A stretch of DNA of 64,000 nucleotides from Peptoniphilus catoniae (GCF_901447155.2 NZ_LR588413.1:186001-250000), one strand, 5' to 3'. Positions 9,965 through 18,364 are shown, counted from the stretch's first letter. The notes: generated by a model from the letters alone, not told the origin. Translations and numbers: made by a program.

Positions 9965-10780
9965 TTATTCTTCTTCTTTATCTATAACCGGTGCTTCTTC
10001 TTGAAGATCTTCTTGTGCGCTAGCACTAACCTCTTCAGAAATATTATCAGACTCTTCTGTTGATTCTGATTTTTCTTCTGTATAATCCTCAGTTTGAGTA
10101 CCTTGCTTTCCTTCCAACACCGCATTTGCAATTGTTTCAGTAATTAATTTAACAGCTCTTATAGCATCGTCATTGCCAGGAATTGGATAGTCGATTTCGT
10201 CAGGATCACAGTTTGTATCAATAATACCTACCACTGGTATTCCTAAAATTTGAGCTTCTTTAACTGCAAGTCTTTCTTTTTTAGGATCAACTATAAATAT
10301 GGCATCTGGAATTCCACCCATGTCCTTAATTCCGCCTAAGAATTTTTCAAGCTTTTCTTCTTCGTGTCTTAATTTTATAACTTCTTTTTTAGGCAGTACA
10401 TCAAACATTCCGTTTGTTTCCATTTCCCCAAGCTCATGTAGCCTGTCGATTCTACCTTTAATAGTCTTGTAGTTAGTTAAAAGACCGCCAAGCCATCTTT
10501 GATTAATATATGGCATTTCACATCTTTTAGCTTCCTTTTCAATCGCATCTTGCGCTTGCTTTTTAGTGCCGACGAAAAGAATCTTTCCGCCTTCTGCAGT
10601 AACTTCTCTTACAAATTCGTAAGCTTCATTAATTTTTTTGACAGTTTTTTGAAGATCTATTATATAAATACCATTTCTTTGAGTAAATATATACCTAGCC
10701 ATTTTAGGATTCCATCTTCTAGTTTGGTGACCAAAATGTACACCCGCCTCTAGTAGAGACTTCATTGATATAACTGACAA
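9965..10780 (-). CDS. rpsB: 30S ribosomal protein S2
   Basis: Small-subunit protein S2. The N-terminus [19 protein letters not shown] and the segments NPKMARYI and [12 protein letters not shown] are diagnostic. I place the start at TTG 10780, because GGAGGTG lies 8 nt upstream and gives the usual MSVISMK start; the in-frame GTG at 10789 is part of that Shine-Dalgarno. After the S2 core there is an unusually long tail of about 45 residues rich in Glu, Asp and Ser. A promoter and structured leader precede it. Confidence 0.96.
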   Translation of the reverse strand: MSVISMKSLLEAGVHFGHQTRRWNPKMARYIFTQRNGIYIIDLQKTVKKINEAYEFVREVTAEGGKILFVGTKKQAQDAIEKEAKRCEMPYINQRWLGGLLTNYKTIKGRIDRLHELGEMETNGMFDVLPKKEVIKLRHEEEKLEKFLGGIKDMGGIPDAIFIVDPKKERLAVKEAQILGIPVVGIIDTNCDPDEIDYPIPGNDDAIRAVKLITETIANAVLEGKQGTQTEDYTEEKSESTEESDNISEEVSASAQEDLQEEAPVIDKEEE

Positions 10781-10795
10781 AATATTCACCTCCGT

Positions 10796-10882
10796 TTTTT
10801 TCCTCCATTTTCGTCATTTGCATCGGGGACTCATAAGCAACTCCCGATACATCTGAAAATGTGTGTATTGTCTTCTTTACCG
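10796..10882 (-). promoter_or_regulatory. Structured rpsB mRNA leader (candidate S2 autoregulatory element)
   Basis: About 100 nt of leader separate the predicted transcription start from the rpsB start codon. It contains a small hairpin (TCTTC/GAAGA) and an 8-bp stem formed by GTATCGGG and CCCGATGC (10843-10850 with 10820-10827), followed by two Shine-Dalgarno-like GGAGG sites. S2 leaders that bind the protein are known in bacteria; binding here is inferred. Confidence 0.45.
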
Positions 10883-10888
10883 AAGATT

Positions 10889-10917
10889 AGTATAACATAA
10901 GCCAATCTTACAAGCAA
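10889..10917 (-). promoter_or_regulatory. Promoter of the rpsB operon
   Basis: On the minus strand TTGCTT (10912-10917) and TATACT (10889-10894) are separated by 17 nt. It lies between the terminator of the upstream ABC genes and the rpsB leader. Confidence 0.65.
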
Positions 10918-10928
10918 GAAATATTTAA

Positions 10929-10952
10929 TAAAAAAACCTGTTTATACAGGTT
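10929..10952 (-). terminator. Terminator of the ABC transporter operon
   Basis: AACCTG and CAGGTT flank a 6-nt loop and lead into a long T-run on the minus strand, directly after the permease stop codon and before the rpsB promoter. Confidence 0.8.
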
Positions 10953-10955
10953 CTT

Positions 10956-11774
10956 TTAAAAATCAAGGTCTTTTGAATTGTAAATTCCATAGCTTATAGC
11001 AATAAGAACAAAAAATATAATAAGATTTATGCCGGCCTTTATAAAATCTATTCCGCCCTTTAATAAAACTATAGGGTGAAAGGCTTCAAAAGGTATAGCA
11101 TTAGCAATTCCAAGTAAACTTCCTCCATAAATCTTGCCAAATATTAAGAAAGCAACTATAAATATTACAAATAATACACTAGTTCCGTCACTAAAATGTG
11201 TTGACTTAGACAAAGAACTAAAAAGCAACCCTACAGCCATAAAGATTAAGCCGGTAATTAGCATTCCCAAAAATATTTTCCCAAGATCTAAAAGCAAACT
11301 TGCTGCAATTATATCTTTAGCAAGAGGCGGTATGGTAATTATGAAGAATGTTGCTACCATAAGTAAAATTAAGAAAATAATATATATTAATATATTTGCA
11401 AATATTTTTTGAGTGACTATTTCAGATCTGGAAACAGGATTTGAATATAGGTACTGTATTGATCCGTCATCTAAATCTCTTGAAAGTGAATTTGCGCCTA
11501 TTTGCATAGCAAACATTGCAATAAGTATAATCATATATTGATTAATAAAGGAAACATATTCACTTAAATCTGCATAATCTATTTTTTTATCAAAGCCTAA
11601 AATCTTTTGTAGGCTCGGACTTAACTGACCTGAAAAACTATCAAATAAAGATTTCATATTTGCATCGAGCATCATTGGATATAAGGCCAGTAAAAGTCCC
11701 GTAAGAATAACTATTACAAGGAACCAGGCCATCATTTTACCAAAATTATGTTTAAATTCTCTAGTAAAAATCAT
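10956..11774 (-). CDS. ABC-2 type transporter permease subunit
   Basis: Integral membrane half of an ABC exporter. The 272-residue protein has an N-terminal cytoplasmic stretch, about six hydrophobic segments, and the layout of ABC-2 permeases with a long loop after the first segment. The phrase ISRDLDDGSIQYLYSNPVSR is approximated by SLSRDLDDGSIQYLYSNPVS at about residues 100-118, typical of the YhaP/NatB/BcrB group. Its start overlaps the stop of the ATPase gene by 4 nt, so the two form one transporter. The substrate cannot be told from the sequence. Confidence 0.85.
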   Translation of the reverse strand: MIFTREFKHNFGKMMAWFLVIVILTGLLLALYPMMLDANMKSLFDSFSGQLSPSLQKILGFDKKIDYADLSEYVSFINQYMIILIAMFAMQIGANSLSRDLDDGSIQYLYSNPVSRSEIVTQKIFANILIYIIFLILLMVATFFIITIPPLAKDIIAASLLLDLGKIFLGMLITGLIFMAVGLLFSSLSKSTHFSDGTSVLFVIFIVAFLIFGKIYGGSLLGIANAIPFEAFHPIVLLKGGIDFIKAGINLIIFFVLIAISYGIYNSKDLDF

Positions 11775-13117
11775 GATTCAATATCCTCCTCATTATCGGA
11801 ATTTTTATTATCTTCATAAGAAGCTGCTGTGGAGTCATCTTTAAAAGGTTTATTTTCAAAAACAATAGTGTCATCATCGCTTCCTGAATCGGAATCATCT
11901 AAAATATCTTTTTCAACAACCTCAGATAAATTTATTTTTTCCTCTGTCATGTCAGCACTTTCAATATTTTCAGTAGAAACAAAATTTTCAATTTCTTCAG
12001 TTTCGCCTTTTAATGAGTCATCATTAACATAATTTGCATCATTGCTGGTCACTATAGTATCTAAAAGATGGTCATCTGTCTGTCTGTTTTTTGAATTTGT
12101 ATCATCAAAATCTCTTTCAAAGTAAACAGTATCTTCTTTATTTTCAAAAGATTCTTTTTCTTCTTTTGAAGAGTTTTCATTTATAGCTTCTACATTAATA
12201 TTTTCAGTTTCTCTCCTATTGTTAAGCTGTCCCGCTAAGTCTTTGTTTTCATAGTAGGCATTGATTTTATCAGATAAAGATGAATCCTCTATGGAATAAT
12301 TTGCTATATTTGAATTGGCTATAACTCTTGACAAAATAAGTAGATCCTTATCATAGTAAAATACTTTTTCAAAAGGTTCATTTTTTATAAGCCTTGCTCC
12401 AATATCTATAAAAGCATTGTAGTTATCAAAAGGACTATAGATTTTAACTATTTTATCATTAGCTAACTTATCCCTTAAATATTCCACTTCCATTATTTCG
12501 CCCTTATATAAATAGGCAGCTCTATCACAGTATCTTTGAGCCTCTACAAGAGAATCTGTAAGTAAAAGTACTGTAAGCCCTTCATTCTTTTTCAATTCAT
12601 CTAGATAGCTGAAAAATTTTTCCTTTTGATTAAGGGTTAATTCCTTAGTAGCTTCATCAATTACTACTAACCTTGGCCTTATAATTAAAGCATTAATTAT
12701 AGTAAATATCCTTTTTTCATTATCAGTCATTTCAGATATTTTCAATCTAATATTAAAATTAAAATAATCTGAAAGTCTATAAACCTCTTCGGTATTCTTT
12801 AAATTATGGAAATCTAAAGTATTTTTAAATATAGTAGATGCCCTTAAATTATCTTGATAAAGGATTTGTTGAGGAATAAGAGATACTGATTCTTTAATAG
12901 TTTTTGAATCTCTTAAACAGTCCATACCGTATATATATGCCTTTCCCTTTGCAGGCTTTAAATAATTAAAAAGTATTTTTGCAAGTGTAGTTTTTCCGGA
13001 TTCTTCCAAACCAAGTAAAGCAAGGCTCTCCCCTTCTATAACTTCAAGATTAAGATTTGAAAAAATTTTTCTTTTACCTACTCTTTTAGTTAAATTATTA
13101 ATAACTATGGCACTCAT
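11771..13117 (-). CDS. ABC transporter ATP-binding protein with degenerate motifs and long acidic tail
   Basis: ATPase half of the exporter. Walker A is intact (GLEESGKTT, Lys42) and Walker B reads RLVVIDEAT. The signature expected as LSGGQ is replaced by MTDNEKR, the D-loop is not SALD-like, and the switch-loop position after LLLTDS lacks the usual His. The ABC domain occupies about residues 1-215. The last 160 or so residues are disordered and acidic, with two near-repeats, DTVYFERDF and DTIVFENKPF. The ATG at 13117 fits the GAGGTGG ribosome-binding site better than the in-frame GTG at 13126 inside it. The protein may hydrolyse ATP poorly or act as a gated or regulatory subunit. Confidence 0.85.
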   Translation of the reverse strand: MSAIVINNLTKRVGKRKIFSNLNLEVIEGESLALLGLEESGKTTLAKILFNYLKPAKGKAYIYGMDCLRDSKTIKESVSLIPQQILYQDNLRASTIFKNTLDFHNLKNTEEVYRLSDYFNFNIRLKISEMTDNEKRIFTIINALIIRPRLVVIDEATKELTLNQKEKFFSYLDELKKNEGLTVLLLTDSLVEAQRYCDRAAYLYKGEIMEVEYLRDKLANDKIVKIYSPFDNYNAFIDIGARLIKNEPFEKVFYYDKDLLILSRVIANSNIANYSIEDSSLSDKINAYYENKDLAGQLNNRRETENINVEAINENSSKEEKESFENKEDTVYFERDFDDTNSKNRQTDDHLLDTIVTSNDANYVNDDSLKGETEEIENFVSTENIESADMTEEKINLSEVVEKDILDDSDSGSDDDTIVFENKPFKDDSTAASYEDNKNSDNEEDIES

Positions 13118-13230
13118 TATATCCACCTCTCTATTCTCATGGAATTATTTTTTATCTCTTTAGTATCTAAGTTTATCACATTTGCCGCTTATTTACTATA
13201 AAAATAGAAATCAATATTAACTATGCTTAA

Positions 13231-13259
13231 TTGATATTTTAAATTTTTATCCTTATACT
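13231..13259 (+). promoter_or_regulatory. Promoter of fumC
   Basis: TTGATA (13231-13236) and TATACT (13254-13259) with a 17-nt spacer lie 36 nt before the fumC start codon. The divergent ABC operon begins on the other side of this 170-bp gap; I could not fix its promoter. Confidence 0.65.
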
Positions 13260-13294
13260 TAAATTATATATAATTTAAATATGGAGATTGAAAA

Positions 13295-14659
13295 ATGAAA
13301 TACAAACTTGAACATGATGCCATGGGTGAGATACAGGTTCCAGCAAATGTATATTGGGGCTCATCCACTCAAAGATCATTAAATAATTTTAAAATTGGAA
13401 AAGATAAAATGCCCTTGGAGCTTATTTATGCTATGTCTATACTAAAAGCAGCTTGTGCTATAGTCAATTTTAAAAATAAAGATTTGTCCGAAGAAAAATC
13501 TAATGTAATTGTAGATGTTGTAAATGAAATTATTTCAGGTGAACTTGATGATAATTTTCCTCTTAAAGTCTTTCAAACAGGTTCAGGCACTCAAACTAAT
13601 ATGAATATTAATGAGGTAATAGCAAATAGAGGAAATGAAATTTTAAAAAGAAAGCTTTTACATCCAAATGATGATGTTAATATGTCCCAAAGCTCTAACG
13701 ACGTTTTTCCAAGCGCTATGCACATAGCAGCTGTAATTGAACTTGATAAGCACCTTATTCCACAGTTATCAAGTGTTATAGAAACCTTTAAAGGCCTTGA
13801 GGAACAATACGGTAATCTCGTTAAAATAGGAAGGACTCATTTACAAGACGCAACACCTATAAAATTTTCCCAAGAACTTAGCGGATACAGAACTATGCTT
13901 GAAAATTCAAAATCAATGATATCTTTGTCCATGGAAAATTTGCTAAAACTTGCTATAGGTGGAACTGCTGTAGGTACCGGTATAAATGCAAGAAAAAACT
14001 TTGGAAATGAGGTCTGCTCAGTTTTAAGAGATAAACTCAACTATGATTTTATTTCTTCTGAAAATAAATTTCACTCTCTTACATCAAAAGATGATTTAGT
14101 TTTCGCTCATGGTGCTCTAAAGGCACTTAGTGCAAACTTATTTAAAATAGCTAATGATATAAGGCTCCTTTCCAGTGGACCGAGATGCGGTATAGGAGAG
14201 TTGACCCTTCCTGAAAATGAACCCGGTTCTTCTATAATGCCTGGAAAAGTAAATCCAACTCAGGCTGAAGCTTTAACTATGGTATGTATACAGGTTATGG
14301 GTAATGATGCAGCAATAGGATTTGCAGCATCTCAAGGGCAATTTGAGCTTAATACTTTTATGCCGTTGATTATATATAACTTTTTAAATTCGGCAAGGCT
14401 TCTAACTGATGCATTAAATTCATTTAATATAAATTGTCTTAAAGGTATTAAACCTAGAGAAGATAAAATGAAGGCTTACCTTGACAAATCTTTAATGCTT
14501 GTAACCGCCCTTAATCCATATATAGGATATGAAAACTCTGTAAGAGTTGTAAATCTTGCATATAAGGAAAATCTATCTCTTAAAGAAGCCGTTATAAAAT
14601 TAGATCTACTAAGCTCTGAAGATTTTGATAGATTTATGGATCTTGAAAAAATGCTGTAG
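13295..14659 (+). CDS. fumC: Class II fumarate hydratase
   Basis: Oxygen-stable, iron-free fumarase interconverting fumarate and L-malate. The aspartase/fumarase signature GSSIMPGKVNPTQAEA is present in the last third, as are the substrate segments SSNDVFPSAMH and GRTHLQDATP. Length 454 residues, normal for FumC. The close relative aspartase is longer, and the GTGTQTNMN-type stretch (here GSGTQTNMN) fits fumarase. It has its own promoter and a GGAG ribosome-binding site, and is followed by ychF on the same strand. Confidence 0.9.
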   Translation: MKYKLEHDAMGEIQVPANVYWGSSTQRSLNNFKIGKDKMPLELIYAMSILKAACAIVNFKNKDLSEEKSNVIVDVVNEIISGELDDNFPLKVFQTGSGTQTNMNINEVIANRGNEILKRKLLHPNDDVNMSQSSNDVFPSAMHIAAVIELDKHLIPQLSSVIETFKGLEEQYGNLVKIGRTHLQDATPIKFSQELSGYRTMLENSKSMISLSMENLLKLAIGGTAVGTGINARKNFGNEVCSVLRDKLNYDFISSENKFHSLTSKDDLVFAHGALKALSANLFKIANDIRLLSSGPRCGIGELTLPENEPGSSIMPGKVNPTQAEALTMVCIQVMGNDAAIGFAASQGQFELNTFMPLIIYNFLNSARLLTDALNSFNINCLKGIKPREDKMKAYLDKSLMLVTALNPYIGYENSVRVVNLAYKENLSLKEAVIKLDLLSSEDFDRFMDLEKML

Positions 14660-14673
14660 TTAGTTCTTCAGTA

Positions 14674-14682
14674 TGGTATAAT
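14674..14682 (+). promoter_or_regulatory. Extended -10 promoter before ychF
   Basis: TGGTATAAT matches an extended -10 element (TGnTATAAT) 25 nt before the ychF start codon and just after the fumC stop. No good -35 is visible, which is common for extended -10 promoters. Confidence 0.5.
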
Positions 14683-14706
14683 ACATTGATGAAATGAGGC
14701 GATATA

Positions 14707-15801
14707 ATGAAACTTGGAATAGTCGGACTTCCCAACGTAGGAAAATCCACTCTTTTTAATGCCCTGACTGCCGCAGGTGCTGAAGCTGCGAACTATCCAT
14801 TTGCAACTATAGATCCTAATGTAGGAATGGTTAAGGTTCCTGATGAAAGACTTGATAAGCTTAGCGAAATCAGCAATAGTCAAAGAATTGTAAATGCTTC
14901 CATTGAATTTTTTGATATTGCAGGTTTAGTTAAAGGTGCCAGTAAGGGAGAAGGACTTGGAAATCAATTTTTAGCAAATATTAGAGAAGTTGATGCAATA
15001 GTACATGTTGTAAGGTGCTTCGATGATGAAAATATAATACACGTTGACGGAAGTGTAAATCCTTTAAGAGATATTGAAAATATTAACTTGGAACTTATTT
15101 TCTCAGATCTTGAACAAATAGAAAAAAGACTTTCAAAGGTAGAGAAACAAATTAAAGGTGACAAGAAGCTTAAGCCTGAATTTGATCTTCTAAAAAAACT
15201 TCTGCAAATACTTGAATCAAATCAATCAGCAAGGAATCTAGAACTTAGCGAAGAAGAGGAAATTTTAATAAGAAATTATGCCCTTTTAAGCTTGAAACCT
15301 GTAATATATGTGGCAAATGTTTCTGAAGATGACATTTCAAATAATCCTTTAAGCAATAAATATGTTAAGGAGGTATCTGATTTTGCTAAATCTCATGGAG
15401 ATGAGATGGTAGTAATAAGCGCTGAAATAGAATCACAAATTCAGTCTTTACCTGATGATGAAAAAGAGCTCTTCCTTGAAGAACTTGGCCTTGACAGTTC
15501 AGGCTTAGACAAACTTATTAAATCCAGTTATAAACTATTGGGCCTAATAAGCTATCTAACTACAGGCGAAATGGAATCAAGAGCCTGGACAATTAAAAAA
15601 GGTACAAAAGCTCCTCAAGCTGCAGGTAAAATTCATACAGATATAGAAAGAGGTTTTATAAAAGCAGATATTATTTCCTATGATGACCTTATAGTTTGCG
15701 GATCTATGGCAAAGGCTAGAGATAAGGGCCTAATAAGATCTGAGGGAAAAGAATATATAATGAAGGACGGAGACGTAGTTAACTTTAAATTTAATGTATA
15801 A
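14707..15801 (+). CDS. ychF: Redox-regulated ATPase YchF (OLA1/Obg-family)
   Basis: Ribosome-associated P-loop NTPase linked to stress responses. G1 is GLPNVGKST near residue 5, then NYPFATIDPN and the switch region FDIAGLVKGASKGEG. The base-recognition motif reads NVSE instead of NKxD, which in this family accounts for the preference for ATP over GTP. A coiled-coil insertion follows the first half, and a TGS domain ends the 364-residue protein. It is followed by a strong terminator. Confidence 0.97.
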   Translation: MKLGIVGLPNVGKSTLFNALTAAGAEAANYPFATIDPNVGMVKVPDERLDKLSEISNSQRIVNASIEFFDIAGLVKGASKGEGLGNQFLANIREVDAIVHVVRCFDDENIIHVDGSVNPLRDIENINLELIFSDLEQIEKRLSKVEKQIKGDKKLKPEFDLLKKLLQILESNQSARNLELSEEEEILIRNYALLSLKPVIYVANVSEDDISNNPLSNKYVKEVSDFAKSHGDEMVVISAEIESQIQSLPDDEKELFLEELGLDSSGLDKLIKSSYKLLGLISYLTTGEMESRAWTIKKGTKAPQAAGKIHTDIERGFIKADIISYDDLIVCGSMAKARDKGLIRSEGKEYIMKDGDVVNFKFNV

Positions 15802-15805
15802 AAAT

Positions 15806-15856
15806 AACCACTTGGTTACTAAGAAACTTAAATCTTAAATTCCAAGTGGTTTTTTA
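15806..15856. terminator. Terminator after ychF, probably bidirectional
   Basis: AACCACTTGG and CCAAGTGGTT flank a roughly 26-nt loop. The plus strand continues in TTTTTTATT. The minus strand continues in TTATTTTTA, so it can also stop transcripts from the convergent tRNA-Arg. Confidence 0.75.
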
Positions 15857-15900
15857 TTAATTTTAACTATTTATGAGGTTTTATATAGTTTATATAAAAC

Positions 15901-15976
15901 TGGAGCACCCGGAGGGATTCGAACCCTCAATCTCTAGCTTCGGAAGCTATTGCTTTCTCCTTTAGGCTACGGGTGC
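15901..15976 (-). tRNA. tRNA-Arg (anticodon CCG)
   Basis: A complete 76-nt cloverleaf on the minus strand with encoded CCA. The acceptor arm is GCACCCG/CGGGTGC and the T arm GAGGG-TTCGAAT-CCCTC. The anticodon loop TTCCGAA reads CCG at standard positions 34-36. A20, an arginine identity base, is present. Two stem positions do not pair (12 C with 23 A, and 27 A with 43 G), so it is slightly irregular. The upstream coding region on the same strand ends inside it. Confidence 0.93.
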
Positions 15977-17102
15977 AGACCTCTAGTAGTTTCGAGGATT
16001 TCTGGTAATCTTTGTTGTTTGAATTGTTTTGAATGTATTCTTCCTCAATAGTATTCAAATCTATTTTATAAAGAGGCTTTTGTAGACTGTCATAGAAATA
16101 TAAACAGGATTTACCATCAGAAGATATCTCTTCTATTAAAAATATCTTCTTATCACTATCAGCCATAAATTTTAAATTTTTACCATCTTCATAAGGACTT
16201 GTAAAAATATCTATATCTGAAATATAATTTGCATTTTCTGAGTAAGTATCTATTAAAAATAAATAATTATCCAAAATTTTTTTATAAATATCTTTGTCTA
16301 ATTTTAAATTTTCATCTAAAGAAAACTTTTTTATTTCCATGCCAAGAGTTGAAGAATTACTGCCCATAGAACCCTTGGTTAAAAGCTCTGTGTAATTACT
16401 TAATGAATATAGGCCCATGTAATATTTTTTTAATAATATAAGATCCTTGGAAAAATCCGATAGACTAAGGTCTATATTATTTTTCAATAGACCCTTTTGT
16501 TCAAGATTATTATAAAGCAAATATTTTATATAAAAATTTTCAGTTTTATCTAAATATTTAAAAGTACCTATATACTTATTAATTCTATTATTGTCCTCTA
16601 CAATATTTTCAGATATATCTGTATAATAACTGTCAGCAAAAAGGAAAGAACCGATTATTAAATTTCCATAATAGCTTTCTTCTGGAGCTGGGTCACCATT
16701 ATAGTAAATAGTTTTTATTGTCTTTTTATCTTTGGGCTCGTTTTCTAAATATTCTATCCTCATGTTGCTCATATTTACGTTTATATCAGATATTCTAGAA
16801 TCATCATATAGCTTTATTAAGGAAGCTAAGTCGAGGTCATTGCTATTTGTAGATAATTTTTTTTCAAGATCTTTTACTTTACTTATTTTATCACTTAGAG
16901 ACTTATTCTTTTCATTAAGGATTTCTATATTTGCATTTTTTTCTTCTATTTTACCTTTTATAATATTATTGTCATTCTTTAATAATTCTACATTATTTCC
17001 CTTCCCTTCCATATATGTATAGGAAAGGCTGATAATGCAAACGGATACTACTAAAGCAATGATTGTAACTATTAATAAAGATTTATTACTTAGCCTTTTC
17101 AT
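15927..17102 (-). CDS. Unknown membrane-anchored coiled-coil protein; 3' end overlaps tRNA-Arg
   Basis: I do not recognise this protein. It has one N-terminal membrane segment (about residues 5-28, short basic flank inside), then a heptad-like coiled coil (about residues 35-75), and a long acidic, Tyr- and Asn-rich, mostly helical outer part. No catalytic motif is visible. The ATG at 17102 has AAGTGA upstream; an in-frame GTG at 17111 lies within that site. It overlaps the end of the preceding gene, which has the same layout. Its last 50 nt, including the TGA stop, lie inside tRNA-Arg, so 5' maturation of the tRNA would cut the message before its stop codon. Confidence 0.7.
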   Translation of the reverse strand: MKRLSNKSLLIVTIIALVVSVCIISLSYTYMEGKGNNVELLKNDNNIIKGKIEEKNANIEILNEKNKSLSDKISKVKDLEKKLSTNSNDLDLASLIKLYDDSRISDINVNMSNMRIEYLENEPKDKKTIKTIYYNGDPAPEESYYGNLIIGSFLFADSYYTDISENIVEDNNRINKYIGTFKYLDKTENFYIKYLLYNNLEQKGLLKNNIDLSLSDFSKDLILLKKYYMGLYSLSNYTELLTKGSMGSNSSTLGMEIKKFSLDENLKLDKDIYKKILDNYLFLIDTYSENANYISDIDIFTSPYEDGKNLKFMADSDKKIFLIEEISSDGKSCLYFYDSLQKPLYKIDLNTIEEEYIQNNSNNKDYQKSSKLLEVCTRSLKEKAIASEARD

Positions 17103-17937
17103 AATTATCACTTATTTCTTTAAGGGTTTCTATAATTCCCTTATTTTCATAAAAATCTTTAAATAAATCTGAGTTGGTTTTCTTTAAATTATTAAGTCTA
17201 TCTGATGAAAGCTTACCTGTTTTAAAACCTGATTTTTCAAAAAATCTGTAAAGATTATACATGGCATCTATTTGAGCTTGAGTGCTATTAAGATTAACAT
17301 CATAGTCAGTAAGACCTTTACTTATTGAATATAGGTCCTGGCTATACGGTATAGTCATAAAAAGAAATATATTATTCTCCTTACTCCAAGAATTAATCGA
17401 GCTTAAATATTTAATAGTTCCTTCAGATTTTGCATAGTCTAAAAATGATACAATGTTCAATTCTTTATAAAGGTCAGGATTTAAGCTGTTTAGTTCGTTT
17501 TTATTTGAAAGGTCAGAAAATTTTGACAAAAGATCTTCAAGTTCTTCACTTTCATAATAGTCTCCTTTATAGAAATCAGAACAAGCTTTAATATTTTCTA
17601 TAATCTGAGCTTTTATTTTTTCATTTTCATTACTATAATAAGCCAATTCTTCATCCAACAAATCTTTTTCGTCAATATCAGGATCAAAACCATAAGTTTT
17701 TGAAAAATCTACTTTTTTTTGTTCAAAATCAACAGAAAGTTTATTATAGGTATTTTTTAATTCTTTTTCTTGACTGTTTAAATTCTCAATTTCCGCCTTT
17801 AATTTTTGATTTTCCTTGGCAAGTTCTTCAGAAGAATTAGCTTTTAAAAGAGCAAAGCCCCCGAAAAAAAGTGAAAAAACCAATATAATTAAAGAAAGAA
17901 TTGAAAGAATATATAAAAATTTGGAATTTTCTTTCAT
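17086..17937 (-). CDS. Unknown membrane-anchored coiled-coil protein
   Basis: Not recognised. Residues 8-32 form a single hydrophobic membrane segment, followed by a predicted coiled coil (about residues 35-80) and a helical, acidic C-terminal half. The layout matches the next gene, though I see no clear residue-level similarity between them. Its start overlaps the RseC-like gene by 4 nt and its end overlaps the next gene, so all three are probably co-expressed with aspS. An envelope or cell-wall role is only a guess from topology. Confidence 0.75.
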   Translation of the reverse strand: MKENSKFLYILSILSLIILVFSLFFGGFALLKANSSEELAKENQKLKAEIENLNSQEKELKNTYNKLSVDFEQKKVDFSKTYGFDPDIDEKDLLDEELAYYSNENEKIKAQIIENIKACSDFYKGDYYESEELEDLLSKFSDLSNKNELNSLNPDLYKELNIVSFLDYAKSEGTIKYLSSINSWSKENNIFLFMTIPYSQDLYSISKGLTDYDVNLNSTQAQIDAMYNLYRFFEKSGFKTGKLSSDRLNNLKKTNSDLFKDFYENKGIIETLKEISDNYEKAK

Positions 17938-18356
17938 GCTTCATACCTTTTCAAAACTATTATTTCTTTAACATCCTTATAATTAGAATCTATTTTTTTT
18001 ATTATCAAGTAAGAAATAACCATAGACGCTATTCCAAAGATAAAAGATATTAGCTGATAATTTTCTGTCTTTTCCTTTAGAAAAAAGTTTGAAGAAACAA
18101 CTCCAACTATAAAAAATACCAAAGGTAAACCATAAATCAGTAAAATAAATCTCAAAAAGTTTTTACTATTTGTCTCTATTAAAACCTTATCTCCTACCTC
18201 AGCATTTATAGAATTATAAAGAGTTTGAGTATGAACCTTTGACTCAGCACACTTGGCTGCACAGGATTCACAGCTTGTACCGCAAGAGGCTTCTCTAATT
18301 GATGCAACCTCAATAGTATCGCCTTTAACTTTAGTTACTATTCCTAAGCTTTCCAT
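17934..18356 (-). CDS. RseC/MucC-like protein (SoxR-reducing system RseC family)
   Basis: Small membrane protein of the RseC/MucC family, which in other bacteria accompanies electron-transfer complexes that reduce SoxR, or modulates sigma-E. The N-terminal beta region carries the Cys cluster C25-x3-C29-x2-C32-x3-C36, followed by two membrane helices (about residues 70-90 and 95-115). The 140-residue length fits. No rnf or sigma-E genes are adjacent; it lies between aspS and two unknown coiled-coil membrane genes, so its partner here is unclear. Confidence 0.8.
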   Translation of the reverse strand: MESLGIVTKVKGDTIEVASIREASCGTSCESCAAKCAESKVHTQTLYNSINAEVGDKVLIETNSKNFLRFILLIYGLPLVFFIVGVVSSNFFLKEKTENYQLISFIFGIASMVISYLIIKKIDSNYKDVKEIIVLKRYEA

Positions 18357-18364
18357 ATAATCAC

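Noticed and set aside
15901-15976. tRNA-Arg as an integration (att) site of a mobile element
   Set aside because: No integrase, direct repeat of the tRNA end, or foreign-looking block adjoins it; both neighbours look chromosomal.
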